Source: Spirosoma pollinicola | GTDB taxonomy: Bacteria; Bacteroidota; Bacteroidia; Cytophagales; Spirosomataceae | Direction: 5' to 3' | DNA length: 64,000 nt | Assembly: GCF_002831565.1 (NCBI RefSeq) | Contig: NZ_CP025096.1 | Span: forward strand, 496,001-560,000 | Shown here: piece by piece, positions 34,237-42,043 of the stretch | Position numbering within the stretch: position 1 is the first letter of the stretch | Layout: each line of letters begins with the position of its first letter | Program-made: the position numbers and the translations under genes | Notes under the pieces: generated by a model | Told to the model about the DNA's origin: nothing | The model's database searches: none | What the model saw: only the letters and a program-made list of their open reading frames with translations

Positions 34237-36306
34237 TTGAGACAATTACTGATTTATAGTTGGGTAGCAGTTGCTCTGTTAAGTTCGAATTTGGCCAATG
34301 GTCAAACTAGTGTGAATTCAACGGCAAACAACTCAACGACCCAAACAGGCTACATTCAACCCGGCACTATTGAAGACGGTTATTTTCAATTCCCGATTCA
34401 GCCTGGTAGCGCCAATTCGCTGTCGGGTGGGATGGGCGACTTGCGTCCGAACCATTTTCATGCGGGACTTGACATTCGTACGGGTGGTCGCGAAGGTCTG
34501 GACGTTCATGCAGCCGCCGACGGCTATGTATCGCGCATTGCCGTTTTTACGGGTGGCTACGGTAACGTTATTTTCATTAAACACCCAAATGGCCTGACTA
34601 CCGTTTACGGTCACCTGAAAGCGCTGAAAGATACGCTTGGCGTTTTCCTTCGGGAACAACAGTACGAGAAAAAAACTTTTGAAATTGACCTACGTCCGCA
34701 ACCGGGTCAGTTCCCGGTCAAGCAGGGCGATGTCGTGGCAGCATCGGGCAATACGGGTGGTTCTGGCGGGCCGCACCTTCACTTCGAAATTCGCGACGCC
34801 AAAGACAACCTCATCAATCCACTATTATACAATTTTTCGGAGCTTCAGGATAACGTGCCGCCGTATTTCGAGCGCATCGCCCTGAAAACCATGACCCCAA
34901 CATCGCGCATCAATGGCGAGTATCAGCGCGTTAGTTATGCGCCCATTCGTCAGTCCGATGGTTCATATATACTTACGAAGCCTATAACCGCATCGGGGCT
35001 CGTTGGGCTTGAGGTGCTGGCATACGATAAAACCAGTGGCTCTCCATATCGCAATGGGATAAGCTGTCTGGAAGTAAGGCTCGATGGCAAAGAGGTGTTT
35101 GCCTACAACATGAACAGTTTCCCGAACGAGCAAACACGGTTCATGAACATCCATGAAAATTACGAAGTGGAGCAAATGACCGGGCAACGCTACCACCGGG
35201 GGTACATTGCGGATGGTAATATTCTGAATCTGTATAAGCTACAGAGCAATGCGGCTTATCGAGGGCGTTTGCCTTTGCTGGATGGCCAACCGCACGAGGT
35301 TACGTTAATCCTTTACGACGCTTACGACCACTCGACCAAACTGACATTTACGCTTCTACCCGAAGTAACCACAAACCCACCCCGACTGGATTCGCTAGCC
35401 GTTCAACCCGCGGGTTATTCGTCAGAAGAAACGGATAACGAAACCGAGGCCACCGTGACAACCGACGAAAATGTACTGAAGATAACGGTCCGGAATATAC
35501 AGGCGGGCAACGCACCTATCGCGAAACTTATTACCGGGCGCACCGTCACGGAACAACCGGTTAGTTACATTCGTAACAATCAAGCCGTTTATCTCATAGA
35601 TTTGCGTCAGTCTTTACCAGACTCCGTTCAATTTGGGCGAGGTGTGATACGAACAAATTTCAAGAAGCGTATAATACCGGGTCGAGCAGAGGTGGTTACC
35701 GATGGCAACACCCGGCTTGAATTCAGTCCGAAAACGTTGTTCGATACCTTGCATCTGGCTATGCGTGCATTGCCGGGAGGAGGTGTTGAAATTAACCAGC
35801 CAACGATTCCACTCAACGAGTATTTGACGGTTCAGTATGTACCGAACTACCCGATTGCCATTGATACCATGCGTACCAAAGCTTACTGGGTAAGTGGCGG
35901 CCGCGAAAGTTTTCTGGGCGGCAAGTGGAACAAGGGAAAGATTGAATTTAAAACCCGTTCGCTGGGGCGCTTTCAGTTAATGACAGATGCCAATCCGCCA
36001 ACGGTTGAAATTTTAAGTGCTACCCCAAAGGGCATTACAGCCAAAATAAGGGATGACCTATCAGGGATTGCCGAGTTTCGGGCGTTGGTAAATGGTGAGT
36101 GGGTATTGATGCAGTACGATTACAAACGGGCCTTGCTTTGGTCGGATAAGTTGAATGCCGACGAGCCATTTGAGGACGGGGCCGAAGTGCTTGTGCAGGT
36201 TAAGGACCGATCTGGCAACATTGGTTCCGACAGTACAACTATTGATGTACCCCGACCAGTTGTACGTAAAAAAGCCGCTCCCAAAAAAGGGCGAAAGAGA
36301 AGATAA
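34237..36306 (+). CDS. Exported M23-family peptidase (LytM-type)
   Basis: A 689-residue protein starting at a TTG (no in-frame ATG upstream before a stop), with a signal peptide ending near SNLANGQ. The M23 endopeptidase domain is at residues about 60-200: NHFHAGLDIRTG contains the first zinc ligands and GGPHLHFEIRDA the last. The remaining 480 residues are beta-rich and unidentified, ending in a basic tail (KKAAPKKGRKRR). Such enzymes cut or regulate cutting of peptidoglycan cross-links in the periplasm. The N-terminal M23 placement with a long C-terminal region is a familiar Bacteroidota arrangement. Confidence 0.85.
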   Translation: MRQLLIYSWVAVALLSSNLANGQTSVNSTANNSTTQTGYIQPGTIEDGYFQFPIQPGSANSLSGGMGDLRPNHFHAGLDIRTGGREGLDVHAAADGYVSRIAVFTGGYGNVIFIKHPNGLTTVYGHLKALKDTLGVFLREQQYEKKTFEIDLRPQPGQFPVKQGDVVAASGNTGGSGGPHLHFEIRDAKDNLINPLLYNFSELQDNVPPYFERIALKTMTPTSRINGEYQRVSYAPIRQSDGSYILTKPITASGLVGLEVLAYDKTSGSPYRNGISCLEVRLDGKEVFAYNMNSFPNEQTRFMNIHENYEVEQMTGQRYHRGYIADGNILNLYKLQSNAAYRGRLPLLDGQPHEVTLILYDAYDHSTKLTFTLLPEVTTNPPRLDSLAVQPAGYSSEETDNETEATVTTDENVLKITVRNIQAGNAPIAKLITGRTVTEQPVSYIRNNQAVYLIDLRQSLPDSVQFGRGVIRTNFKKRIIPGRAEVVTDGNTRLEFSPKTLFDTLHLAMRALPGGGVEINQPTIPLNEYLTVQYVPNYPIAIDTMRTKAYWVSGGRESFLGGKWNKGKIEFKTRSLGRFQLMTDANPPTVEILSATPKGITAKIRDDLSGIAEFRALVNGEWVLMQYDYKRALLWSDKLNADEPFEDGAEVLVQVKDRSGNIGSDSTTIDVPRPVVRKKAAPKKGRKRR

Positions 36307-36311
36307 ATCAT

Positions 36312-36344
36312 AAACCTATACGGTTTTCAAAATCGTATAGGTTT
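36312..36344. terminator. Hairpin between the M23 gene and bcp
   Basis: AAACCTATACGGTTTT and AAAATCGTATAGGTTT pair at 15 of 16 positions with almost no loop. It lies five bases after the M23 gene stop. Confidence 0.55.
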
Positions 36345-36360
36345 GCAATCGTAAACCAGC

Positions 36361-36810
36361 ATGAGCCTAAATATCGGCGATACCGCCCCTGATTTTACGA
36401 GTACAGACCAGAACGGCCAGCCAATAAAGCTATCTGATTATCGGGGCAAAAAGGTGGTTTTGTATTTCTATCCCAAAGACAATACGCCGGGTTGCACCGC
36501 TCAGGCCTGTAGTCTACGCGATAATTATGCCGATTTACGGTCAGCGGGCTACGAAGTTCTGGGCGTCAGTGTAGATGACCAGAAGTCGCATCAGAAGTTC
36601 ATCAGTAAATACGAGTTACCATTTACGCTCGTAGCCGACACCGACATGCAGGTAGCCGAAGCTTATGGTGTGTGGAAAGAGAAATCAATGTACGGGCGAA
36701 CGTATATGGGCACAGTCCGTACCACCTTTCTGATTGATGAGAACGGTATCATCATGGACATCATCAGTAAAATAGACACAAAAAATCACTCGGCACAGAT
36801 TTTACCTTAA
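36361..36810 (+). CDS. bcp: Thioredoxin-dependent thiol peroxidase (Bcp/PrxQ)
   Basis: A 149-residue peroxiredoxin. The peroxidatic cysteine and the resolving cysteine five residues later are in NTPGCTAQACSLRD, the atypical two-cysteine arrangement of the Bcp/PrxQ subfamily. FYPKDNTPGC is its usual lead-in. It reduces hydrogen and organic peroxides in the cytoplasm with thioredoxin. A second peroxiredoxin, of another subfamily, is at 46345. Confidence 0.95.
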   Translation: MSLNIGDTAPDFTSTDQNGQPIKLSDYRGKKVVLYFYPKDNTPGCTAQACSLRDNYADLRSAGYEVLGVSVDDQKSHQKFISKYELPFTLVADTDMQVAEAYGVWKEKSMYGRTYMGTVRTTFLIDENGIIMDIISKIDTKNHSAQILP

Positions 36811-36868
36811 TGCGGTTTAAAACCCGTTATTCTTGATTAAAAAAGCGGATTTCTACCCGCACTACTAC

Positions 36869-37726
36869 ATGGAAATAGAACAACTCGAAAACACTGCAAC
36901 CGCCGTTCGGCGTGACATTCTCCGCATGGTCGCGGCCGTTAATTCAGGTCACCCAGGCGGCTCATTAGGCTGCACTGACTTCCTTGTCGCTCTTTATTTT
37001 GAGGTAATGAACTTGAAAAAAGATGCCGATGGCACTCCTATCTTCGACATGGATGGGCGCGATGAAGATCTTTTCTTCCTGTCGAACGGGCACATATCTC
37101 CGGTATTTTATTCGGTGTTAGCGCGGGCGGGCTACTTTCCAATTGCCGAGCTGGCCACCTTCCGTAAGCTTGACAGCCGCTTGCAGGGGCACCCAACTAC
37201 AGCCGAACACCTGCCTGGTATTCGCATTGCTTCGGGCTCTTTAGGACAAGGTTTGTCAGTAGCCAGCGGTGCCGCTTACTCCAAAAAACTGAACGGCGAT
37301 AAAAGCCACGTGTATGTTTTGATGGGCGATGGTGAGCAACAGGAAGGTCAGGTTTGGGAAGCGGCTCAGTTTGCTCCTAACAAAAAACTTGGCAACCTGA
37401 CCGCTATCATCGACCTTAACCACGCTCAGATCGACGGCACCACCGACAACGTAAACAGCAACCGCGACCTGGCGGCTAAATACCGCGCGTTCGGCTGGTT
37501 TGTTGATGAGATGGAAGGTAACGACATTGCTGATGTCATTCGGACCCTCAAAAAAGCGCAGGAAAATCCCGAAGTACCAACAATGATTCTAATGCATACC
37601 GAAATGGGCTTCGGTGTTGAGTACATGGTGGGCAACTACAAATGGCACGGCACGGCTCCCAACGCTGACCAATTGACGCAAGCCCTGAACGGATTGCCAT
37701 TGTCGATAGGTGTAACGGATTATTGA
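36869..37726 (+). CDS. Transketolase, N-terminal (thiamine diphosphate-binding) subunit
   Basis: About 285 residues from ATG at 36869. A TTG at 36833 would add 12 residues and is less likely. AAVNSGHPGGSLGCTDFL, the SNGHISPVFY block, and GDGEQQEGQVWEAA with NLTAIIDLNHAQIDGTTDN are the ThDP and metal site of transketolase N-terminal halves. The C-terminal half is a separate gene at 39342. The two together would form the enzyme of the non-oxidative pentose phosphate pathway. Two unrelated genes lie between them. Confidence 0.93.
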   Translation: MEIEQLENTATAVRRDILRMVAAVNSGHPGGSLGCTDFLVALYFEVMNLKKDADGTPIFDMDGRDEDLFFLSNGHISPVFYSVLARAGYFPIAELATFRKLDSRLQGHPTTAEHLPGIRIASGSLGQGLSVASGAAYSKKLNGDKSHVYVLMGDGEQQEGQVWEAAQFAPNKKLGNLTAIIDLNHAQIDGTTDNVNSNRDLAAKYRAFGWFVDEMEGNDIADVIRTLKKAQENPEVPTMILMHTEMGFGVEYMVGNYKWHGTAPNADQLTQALNGLPLSIGVTDY

Positions 37727-37729
37727 TCG

Positions 37730-37756
37730 TACCGAACAGCAAGATGCTGTTTAGTA
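37730..37756. repeat. Small hairpin at the left junction of the inserted gene pair
   Basis: TACCGAACAGCA and TGCTGTTTAGTA pair with an AGA loop: seven perfect inner base pairs plus a matching outer TAC/GTA. It lies between the transketolase N stop and the ATPase start. Confidence 0.55.
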
Positions 37757-37765
37757 GATAGCCTT

Positions 37766-38743
37766 ATGAAAATTAAACGCCTGGTCATCGAAAATTTCAA
37801 GTCCATTGAACGGATCGAGCTCATTGAGCCGAATCCGTTCACGGTCTTTGTCGGCCCTAACGGGTCGGGCAAATCGAATATTTTCGAGGCTTTGGAATTT
37901 GTGAATATTGATTACGTATCTGACAGAGCTATCAATTTATTCGGCGTAGATAAAATCAGGAGGAGAGTCGCAATGGCCGACAGTTTTAGTTTTAGTTGCG
38001 ATTTAGAGGAATTTATTGTTGTTAAGTCCCACATTTCACAGCGAACTGGAATTAAAATAGAGGAAAATTCTGAACTCCTTTATGAGCCGGACATCAGGCG
38101 TAAAGTAGTTAAGTACTTTGCCGAATACCAGCAATACATTAATGGATTTAGCCGAATTTTCATCCGTAATGAAAAGCTGTTAAAGCAACCTTTTAAAGAT
38201 GACAGCAGACTTGCTTTAGATGCTAGCAACCTCGAACCCGTTTTAAAACGTATCTTAACTGAAGATGTGTTGAGATCAGAGATTTTCGAGTGGCTTGAAT
38301 TATTTGTACCGGGATTCAAAGCAGTCGAGATAGATGACCGTGACGAGTTGCATTGGTTTGAAGAGTTCTCTCCGGAATACTTCACAAAGGATTTAATCTC
38401 AGATGGCACTTACAATATTCTTGCTCTTCTCACTGCTGTTTATCAGAGTGATGATAGACCTCAATTTCTATGCATTGAGGAGCCTGAGAACGGCCTTCAT
38501 CCACAAGTAGCAGCTGAATTAATTGATTTCTTCCGAATTATGTGTGAAGAGCGAGGTCACCACATTTGGTTAAATACGCACTCACAATCCATGATAGCCC
38601 GGTTAAAACCAGAGGAGATAGTTATCGTTGATAAAAAACAGGGAGCGACTCGTATTAAGCAGATTTCAAAGGATGATTTCAAAAACTGGCGGATGGACGA
38701 AGCTTTATTAATGAACGCTTTCGGAGGGGGGCTTCCGTGGTAA
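37766..38743 (+). CDS. AAA ATPase (AAA_21/OLD-like), candidate defence-module subunit
   Basis: A 325-residue SMC/ABC-type ATPase. Walker A is GPNGSGKSNIFEAL at residues about 29-42, the signature-like segment is LISDGTYNILALL, Walker B is CIEEPENGLHP, and the H-loop is LNTHSQSMI. The end (MDEALLMNAFGGGLPW) resembles stand-alone ATPases that pair with small TOPRIM or DUF4276 proteins. It overlaps the next gene by seven bases at GTGGTAA. The DNA is visibly more A+T-rich than its neighbours: 23 G/C of 60 in bases 38521-38580, against 36 of 60 in 37441-37500. Known pairs of this kind (PARIS, OLD-type) act in antiphage defence, but the role here is inferred. Confidence 0.8.
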   Translation: MKIKRLVIENFKSIERIELIEPNPFTVFVGPNGSGKSNIFEALEFVNIDYVSDRAINLFGVDKIRRRVAMADSFSFSCDLEEFIVVKSHISQRTGIKIEENSELLYEPDIRRKVVKYFAEYQQYINGFSRIFIRNEKLLKQPFKDDSRLALDASNLEPVLKRILTEDVLRSEIFEWLELFVPGFKAVEIDDRDELHWFEEFSPEYFTKDLISDGTYNILALLTAVYQSDDRPQFLCIEEPENGLHPQVAAELIDFFRIMCEERGHHIWLNTHSQSMIARLKPEEIVIVDKKQGATRIKQISKDDFKNWRMDEALLMNAFGGGLPW

Positions 38744-39309
38744 ATATCGGTTTTGTCTGTGAAGGAAAAACAGAACAAGATATTATTGAGTCAGCCAGTT
38801 TTCAAGAGTGGCTCTATCGAAATGGGTTGACTTGCGTAAGTCCTGTTTTTGACGTTGCCGGAAGTGGGAATCTACTTCCTCATCGTATGACCGATATTCG
38901 CGAAACGCTATTTAGAAATGGAGCAAGTGTAATTGTTGTTATCACTGACCTTGATCAAGATGAATGTATTACAATCACTCGTGAACGTGTTACTAACCAG
39001 AATAATCAGGTCGTGATTGTAGCTGTACAACAAATAGAGTCCTGGTTTTTGGGTGATACAATTACGTTACGCAGGCTGTTCTCAGATGATACTTTTGAAT
39101 TTAATAATCCAGAAGCAGAACAAAACCCATTTGCGACGCTAAAGCACTTGTTTAAATTAAAAACCCAGCGAGGTATTGGGACAAAACCGATGTTAGCCCG
39201 TCGAATGCTGAAATATGGTTTTACCATCGAAAATGCAGCTCGACACCCAAATTGCTCCAGTGCCAATTATTTTTTAACCAAATTGCAAACCCTCGCTTCG
39301 GCGAACTAA
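38737..39309 (+). CDS. TOPRIM/DUF4276-like protein, partner of the upstream ATPase
   Basis: A 190-residue protein starting at GTG 38737, inside the end of the ATPase gene. GFVCEGKTEQDI near residue 5 is the glutamate motif, VIVVITDLDQDE near 65 is the DxD motif, and AVQQIESWFLGD near 95 matches the hydrophobic E-W-F-L pattern of DUF4276 proteins. These are the expected metal-binding elements of a TOPRIM-like nuclease. A basic helix rich in lysine follows. A nuclease role is inference. Effectors such as AriB in PARIS are related in arrangement but not shown to be the same family. Confidence 0.72.
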   Translation: MVNIGFVCEGKTEQDIIESASFQEWLYRNGLTCVSPVFDVAGSGNLLPHRMTDIRETLFRNGASVIVVITDLDQDECITITRERVTNQNNQVVIVAVQQIESWFLGDTITLRRLFSDDTFEFNNPEAEQNPFATLKHLFKLKTQRGIGTKPMLARRMLKYGFTIENAARHPNCSSANYFLTKLQTLASAN

Positions 39310-39310
39310 C

Positions 39311-39334
39311 AGACGTAAAGGATTGCGTCTCTAC
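39311..39334. repeat. Single copy of an AGACGCAA-type repeat
   Basis: AGACGTAA and TTGCGTCT pair around AGGA. The 24-base unit matches the right arm of the 40295-40373 repeat at 20 of 24 positions. It lies at the right border of the inserted gene pair, immediately before the transketolase C gene. Confidence 0.75.
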
Positions 39335-39341
39335 ATAGACC

Positions 39342-40295
39342 ATGAAAAAGTACGAATACACAGAGAAAAAAGATACGCGTTCGGGCTTCGGCGCGGGCAT
39401 TGCCGAGTTAGGCCGGACGAACCCTAACGTGATTGCCCTAACCGCCGATTTGGCCGGATCGCTCAAACTGGACGTTTTCATCAAAGAAAATCCCGAGCGG
39501 TTTGTTCAGTGCGGTATCGCCGAAGCCAACATGATTGGTGTATCGGCAGGATTAACCATTGGTGGTCACATCCCCTTTGCTACCACATTTGCCAACTTCG
39601 CTACGGGTCGGGTTTATGACCAGATTCGCCAGTCGGTGGCGTACTCAAACAAGAACGTTAAAATATGCGCATCCCACGCGGGCTTGACCCTCGGCGAAGA
39701 TGGCGCTACGCACCAGATTCTGGAAGATTTGGGCATGATGAAAATGTTGCCCAACATGACCGTTATCAATCCTTGCGATTATAACCAGACCAAAGCAGCT
39801 ACTCTTGCCATTGCCGAACACGAAGGGCCGGTTTATCTGCGCTTCGGGCGGCCGGTGATTCCGGTTTTCTCCCCCGCCGACCAAAAGTTTGAGATTGGTA
39901 AAGCATGGACCGTGAACGAAGGGAAAGATGTTTCGATTTTCTGCACGGGTCACCTTGTTTGGGAAGCCATCAAAGCGGGCGAAATGCTGGCGGAAGAAGG
40001 AATCGAAGCCGACATTATCAACATTCACACGATTAAACCGTTAGATGAAGAGGCTATTCTGGCTTCGGTGAAGAAAACGGGTTGTGCTGTATCTGCCGAA
40101 GAGCACATGATTAATGGTGGTTTGGGCGATAGCGTCGCACAGGTGCTGGCTCGCAACTACCCTGCCCCACTTGAGTACGTAGGTGTTCATGACACCTTCG
40201 GCGAAAGCGCTACACCTGACCAGCTTATGCAGAAATACGGTCTCACTGCCGACAAAATCGTTGAGCAGGTGAAGAAAGTAATGGCAAGAAAATAG
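39342..40295 (+). CDS. Transketolase, C-terminal subunit
   Basis: A 317-residue protein matching the pyrimidine-binding and C-terminal domains of transketolase. RSGFGAGIAELGRTNPNVIA is the start, RFVQCGIAEANMIGVSAGL carries the catalytic glutamate region, ASHAGLTLGEDGATHQ follows, and GPVYLRFGRPVIPVF and HTIKPLDEE are in the C-terminal domain. It needs the N subunit encoded at 36869. Repeats of the AGACGCAA type flank it on both sides. Confidence 0.94.
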   Translation: MKKYEYTEKKDTRSGFGAGIAELGRTNPNVIALTADLAGSLKLDVFIKENPERFVQCGIAEANMIGVSAGLTIGGHIPFATTFANFATGRVYDQIRQSVAYSNKNVKICASHAGLTLGEDGATHQILEDLGMMKMLPNMTVINPCDYNQTKAATLAIAEHEGPVYLRFGRPVIPVFSPADQKFEIGKAWTVNEGKDVSIFCTGHLVWEAIKAGEMLAEEGIEADIINIHTIKPLDEEAILASVKKTGCAVSAEEHMINGGLGDSVAQVLARNYPAPLEYVGVHDTFGESATPDQLMQKYGLTADKIVEQVKKVMARK

Positions 40296-40373
40296 TGGAG
40301 ACGCAACCCTTTGCGTCTTATGACCAGGTGATTTTAGCTGACGCACAGGAGACGCAAAGGGATACGTCTCTAC
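40295..40373. repeat. Inverted repeat of the AGACGCAA type
   Basis: GTGGAGACGCAACCCTTTGC on the left (from 40295) is mirrored by GCAAAGGGATACGTCTCTAC on the right (to 40373) with few mismatches. The left edge touches the transketolase stop codon. Confidence 0.85.
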
Positions 40374-40382
40374 AAATAACGA

Positions 40383-40955
40383 ATGACTGACGAAGAAATC
40401 CTCGCCAAATACCGCGATCCGTCGAGCCGGAACTACGCCTTTAATCTGCTGGTGCGCAAGTACCAGCAGAAAATATATTGGCATATCCGCAAGATGGTTA
40501 TCGACCATGACGACGCCGATGATTTAGTGCAGGAAACGTTCATAAAAGTCTGGAACAGTCTGGAACAGTTTCGGGGTGATAGTCAGTTATATACATGGGT
40601 GTACCGCATTGCTACCAACGAGTGCCTTAATTTCCTGAACAAGAAACGCCGACGCTTTTTTCTGCCTATTGGCGACGTAGAGGGTGAGCTGATGGAGAAA
40701 CTGGAAAGCAACTCCAATTATGTGACATCGGGTAGCGAACCAACTGGTGAGGAAGTGCAAATGAAATTGCAGAAGGCACTGCTTAAACTTCCCGATAAGC
40801 AACGGCTTGTTTTCAACATGAAGTACTTCGACGATATGAAGTATGATGAGATTTCGGAGATTACCGGTACATCGGTTGGTGCTTTGAAAGCGTCGTATCA
40901 TTTAGCTGTCAAAAAAATTGAGGATTATATCACGAAAACAGATACGACCGATTAA
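40383..40955 (+). CDS. ECF-type RNA polymerase sigma factor
   Basis: A 190-residue sigma70-family protein with region 2 (DDADDLVQETFIKVWNSLEQ, YTWVYRIATNECLNFLNKK) and region 4 (LPDKQRLVFNMKYFDDMKYD, then ITGTSVGALKASYHLAVKKI). Extracytoplasmic-function sigma factors direct polymerase to stress or envelope genes and are usually held by a membrane anti-sigma factor. The next gene encodes a single-span membrane protein, the likely partner. Confidence 0.92.
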   Translation: MTDEEILAKYRDPSSRNYAFNLLVRKYQQKIYWHIRKMVIDHDDADDLVQETFIKVWNSLEQFRGDSQLYTWVYRIATNECLNFLNKKRRRFFLPIGDVEGELMEKLESNSNYVTSGSEPTGEEVQMKLQKALLKLPDKQRLVFNMKYFDDMKYDEISEITGTSVGALKASYHLAVKKIEDYITKTDTTD

Positions 40956-41024
40956 ACCTCAGCCGCTTGACACTGTCCAATACCTAAACTGAGACAGAAT
41001 TGTGTAATACACACACCACTTACC

Positions 41025-41489
41025 ATGAACGAGGATAAACACTTCCGACTTGACGAACTACCACCAGAACACCCAATGCGGCAACACCCGTTTGTGGCAC
41101 CGGATGGCTATTTCGATACGTTGCCATCTCGGGTACAGGCGCGTGTAACGCACAAAGCAAAACCGGCATTTAGCATCAGTTGGTCGTGGCAGCGCACAAC
41201 TGCATCGTTAGTGGGCGCTAGTATGATTGCCTTGCTGGTTTGGCAAACCTTGCCCCAGCGCCAGGAGTCATTGCCAAGCGAAGCTTTAGCCGGTGTAAGC
41301 AATGACGTTATTACAGCCTACCTGGATGAGCAGGGAGTCAACGCCGATGAACTGGCCGACAGCCAACAACTCCACTCATCTATGGGAAATGATACAACGG
41401 CGATTCAGTATCTGAACGTGCAGCCTCAAGACATTCAGCAACATATTAGGGATGAGGAATTTTTCGACAATCCAAATATGGGCTCCTGA
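41025..41489 (+). CDS. Single-span membrane protein, candidate anti-sigma factor
   Basis: A 154-residue protein: about 45 cytoplasmic residues beginning MNEDKHFRLDELPPEHPM, one membrane helix (TTASLVGASMIALLVWQTL, residues about 55-75), and an acidic C-terminal region outside. The order sigma factor, single-span protein, small exported protein matches ECF/anti-sigma operons. No zinc-binding HxxxCxxC motif is present, so the anti-sigma role is inferred from position alone. Confidence 0.6.
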   Translation: MNEDKHFRLDELPPEHPMRQHPFVAPDGYFDTLPSRVQARVTHKAKPAFSISWSWQRTTASLVGASMIALLVWQTLPQRQESLPSEALAGVSNDVITAYLDEQGVNADELADSQQLHSSMGNDTTAIQYLNVQPQDIQQHIRDEEFFDNPNMGS

Positions 41490-41499
41490 TTTATAAAGA

Positions 41500-41952
41500 A
41501 TGGTTAACTCTACCAAGATGAAACACGCATGGATTGGCTGGATGATTGCCCTGACGCTGACGACGCAACTCGCCAATGCGCAGAATGATCTCAATGGACG
41601 CCAGAAAATTGAATCGGCAAAGATTGGTTTGATTACCAACCGACTGAACCTGACAACCGATCAGGCACCCCAGTTTTGGGCAGTGTATAATGAATACAAC
41701 GCGAAGAAACAGGAGTTGAACCGTCGGATTCGGCAACTTAATAACGAACCGTCGCGTACCAACTTGAATGATAATCAGCTGGTGAACGGCCTCAGGGAAG
41801 TTAATGCGACGAAGCAGAAACTGGCTGATCTCGACGAAGAATATATGAGTCGGTTCCTGAAAGTCATCAGCCCGGCGCAATTAGCGGAGTTGTATAAAAC
41901 CGAACAAATGTTCAACAAAATGCTTCTCAACAAGCTCAACAACTCGAACTAA
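41500..41952 (+). CDS. Small exported Spy/LTXXQ-like helical protein
   Basis: About 150 residues (145 from a second ATG at 41518). It has a signal peptide (WIGWMIALTLTTQLANAQ), and then a four-helix-like body with IGLITNRLNLTTDQAPQFWA and YMSRFLKVISPAQLAELYKT. The LNLTTDQAPQF phrase resembles the LTxxQ motif of Spy and CpxP periplasmic chaperones and of metal-responsive CnrX relatives. It could be the sensor or an output gene of the ECF sigma factor. A terminator follows. Confidence 0.68.
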   Translation: MVNSTKMKHAWIGWMIALTLTTQLANAQNDLNGRQKIESAKIGLITNRLNLTTDQAPQFWAVYNEYNAKKQELNRRIRQLNNEPSRTNLNDNQLVNGLREVNATKQKLADLDEEYMSRFLKVISPAQLAELYKTEQMFNKMLLNKLNNSN

Positions 41953-41970
41953 CAAAAAGCGTTAGTCAAC

Positions 41971-42003
41971 AAAAAGCCTGACCGAATTTCGGTCAGGCTT
42001 TTT
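41971..42003. terminator. Bidirectional terminator
   Basis: AAAAAGCCTGACCGAA and TTCGGTCAGGCTTTTT form a perfect stem with a one- or two-base loop. It separates the sigma operon from the convergent carboxypeptidase gene. Confidence 0.93.
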
Positions 42004-42043
42004 GTGTTTTACGTAGCGTGGGTGGTCCGCGCTATGTTAACTG

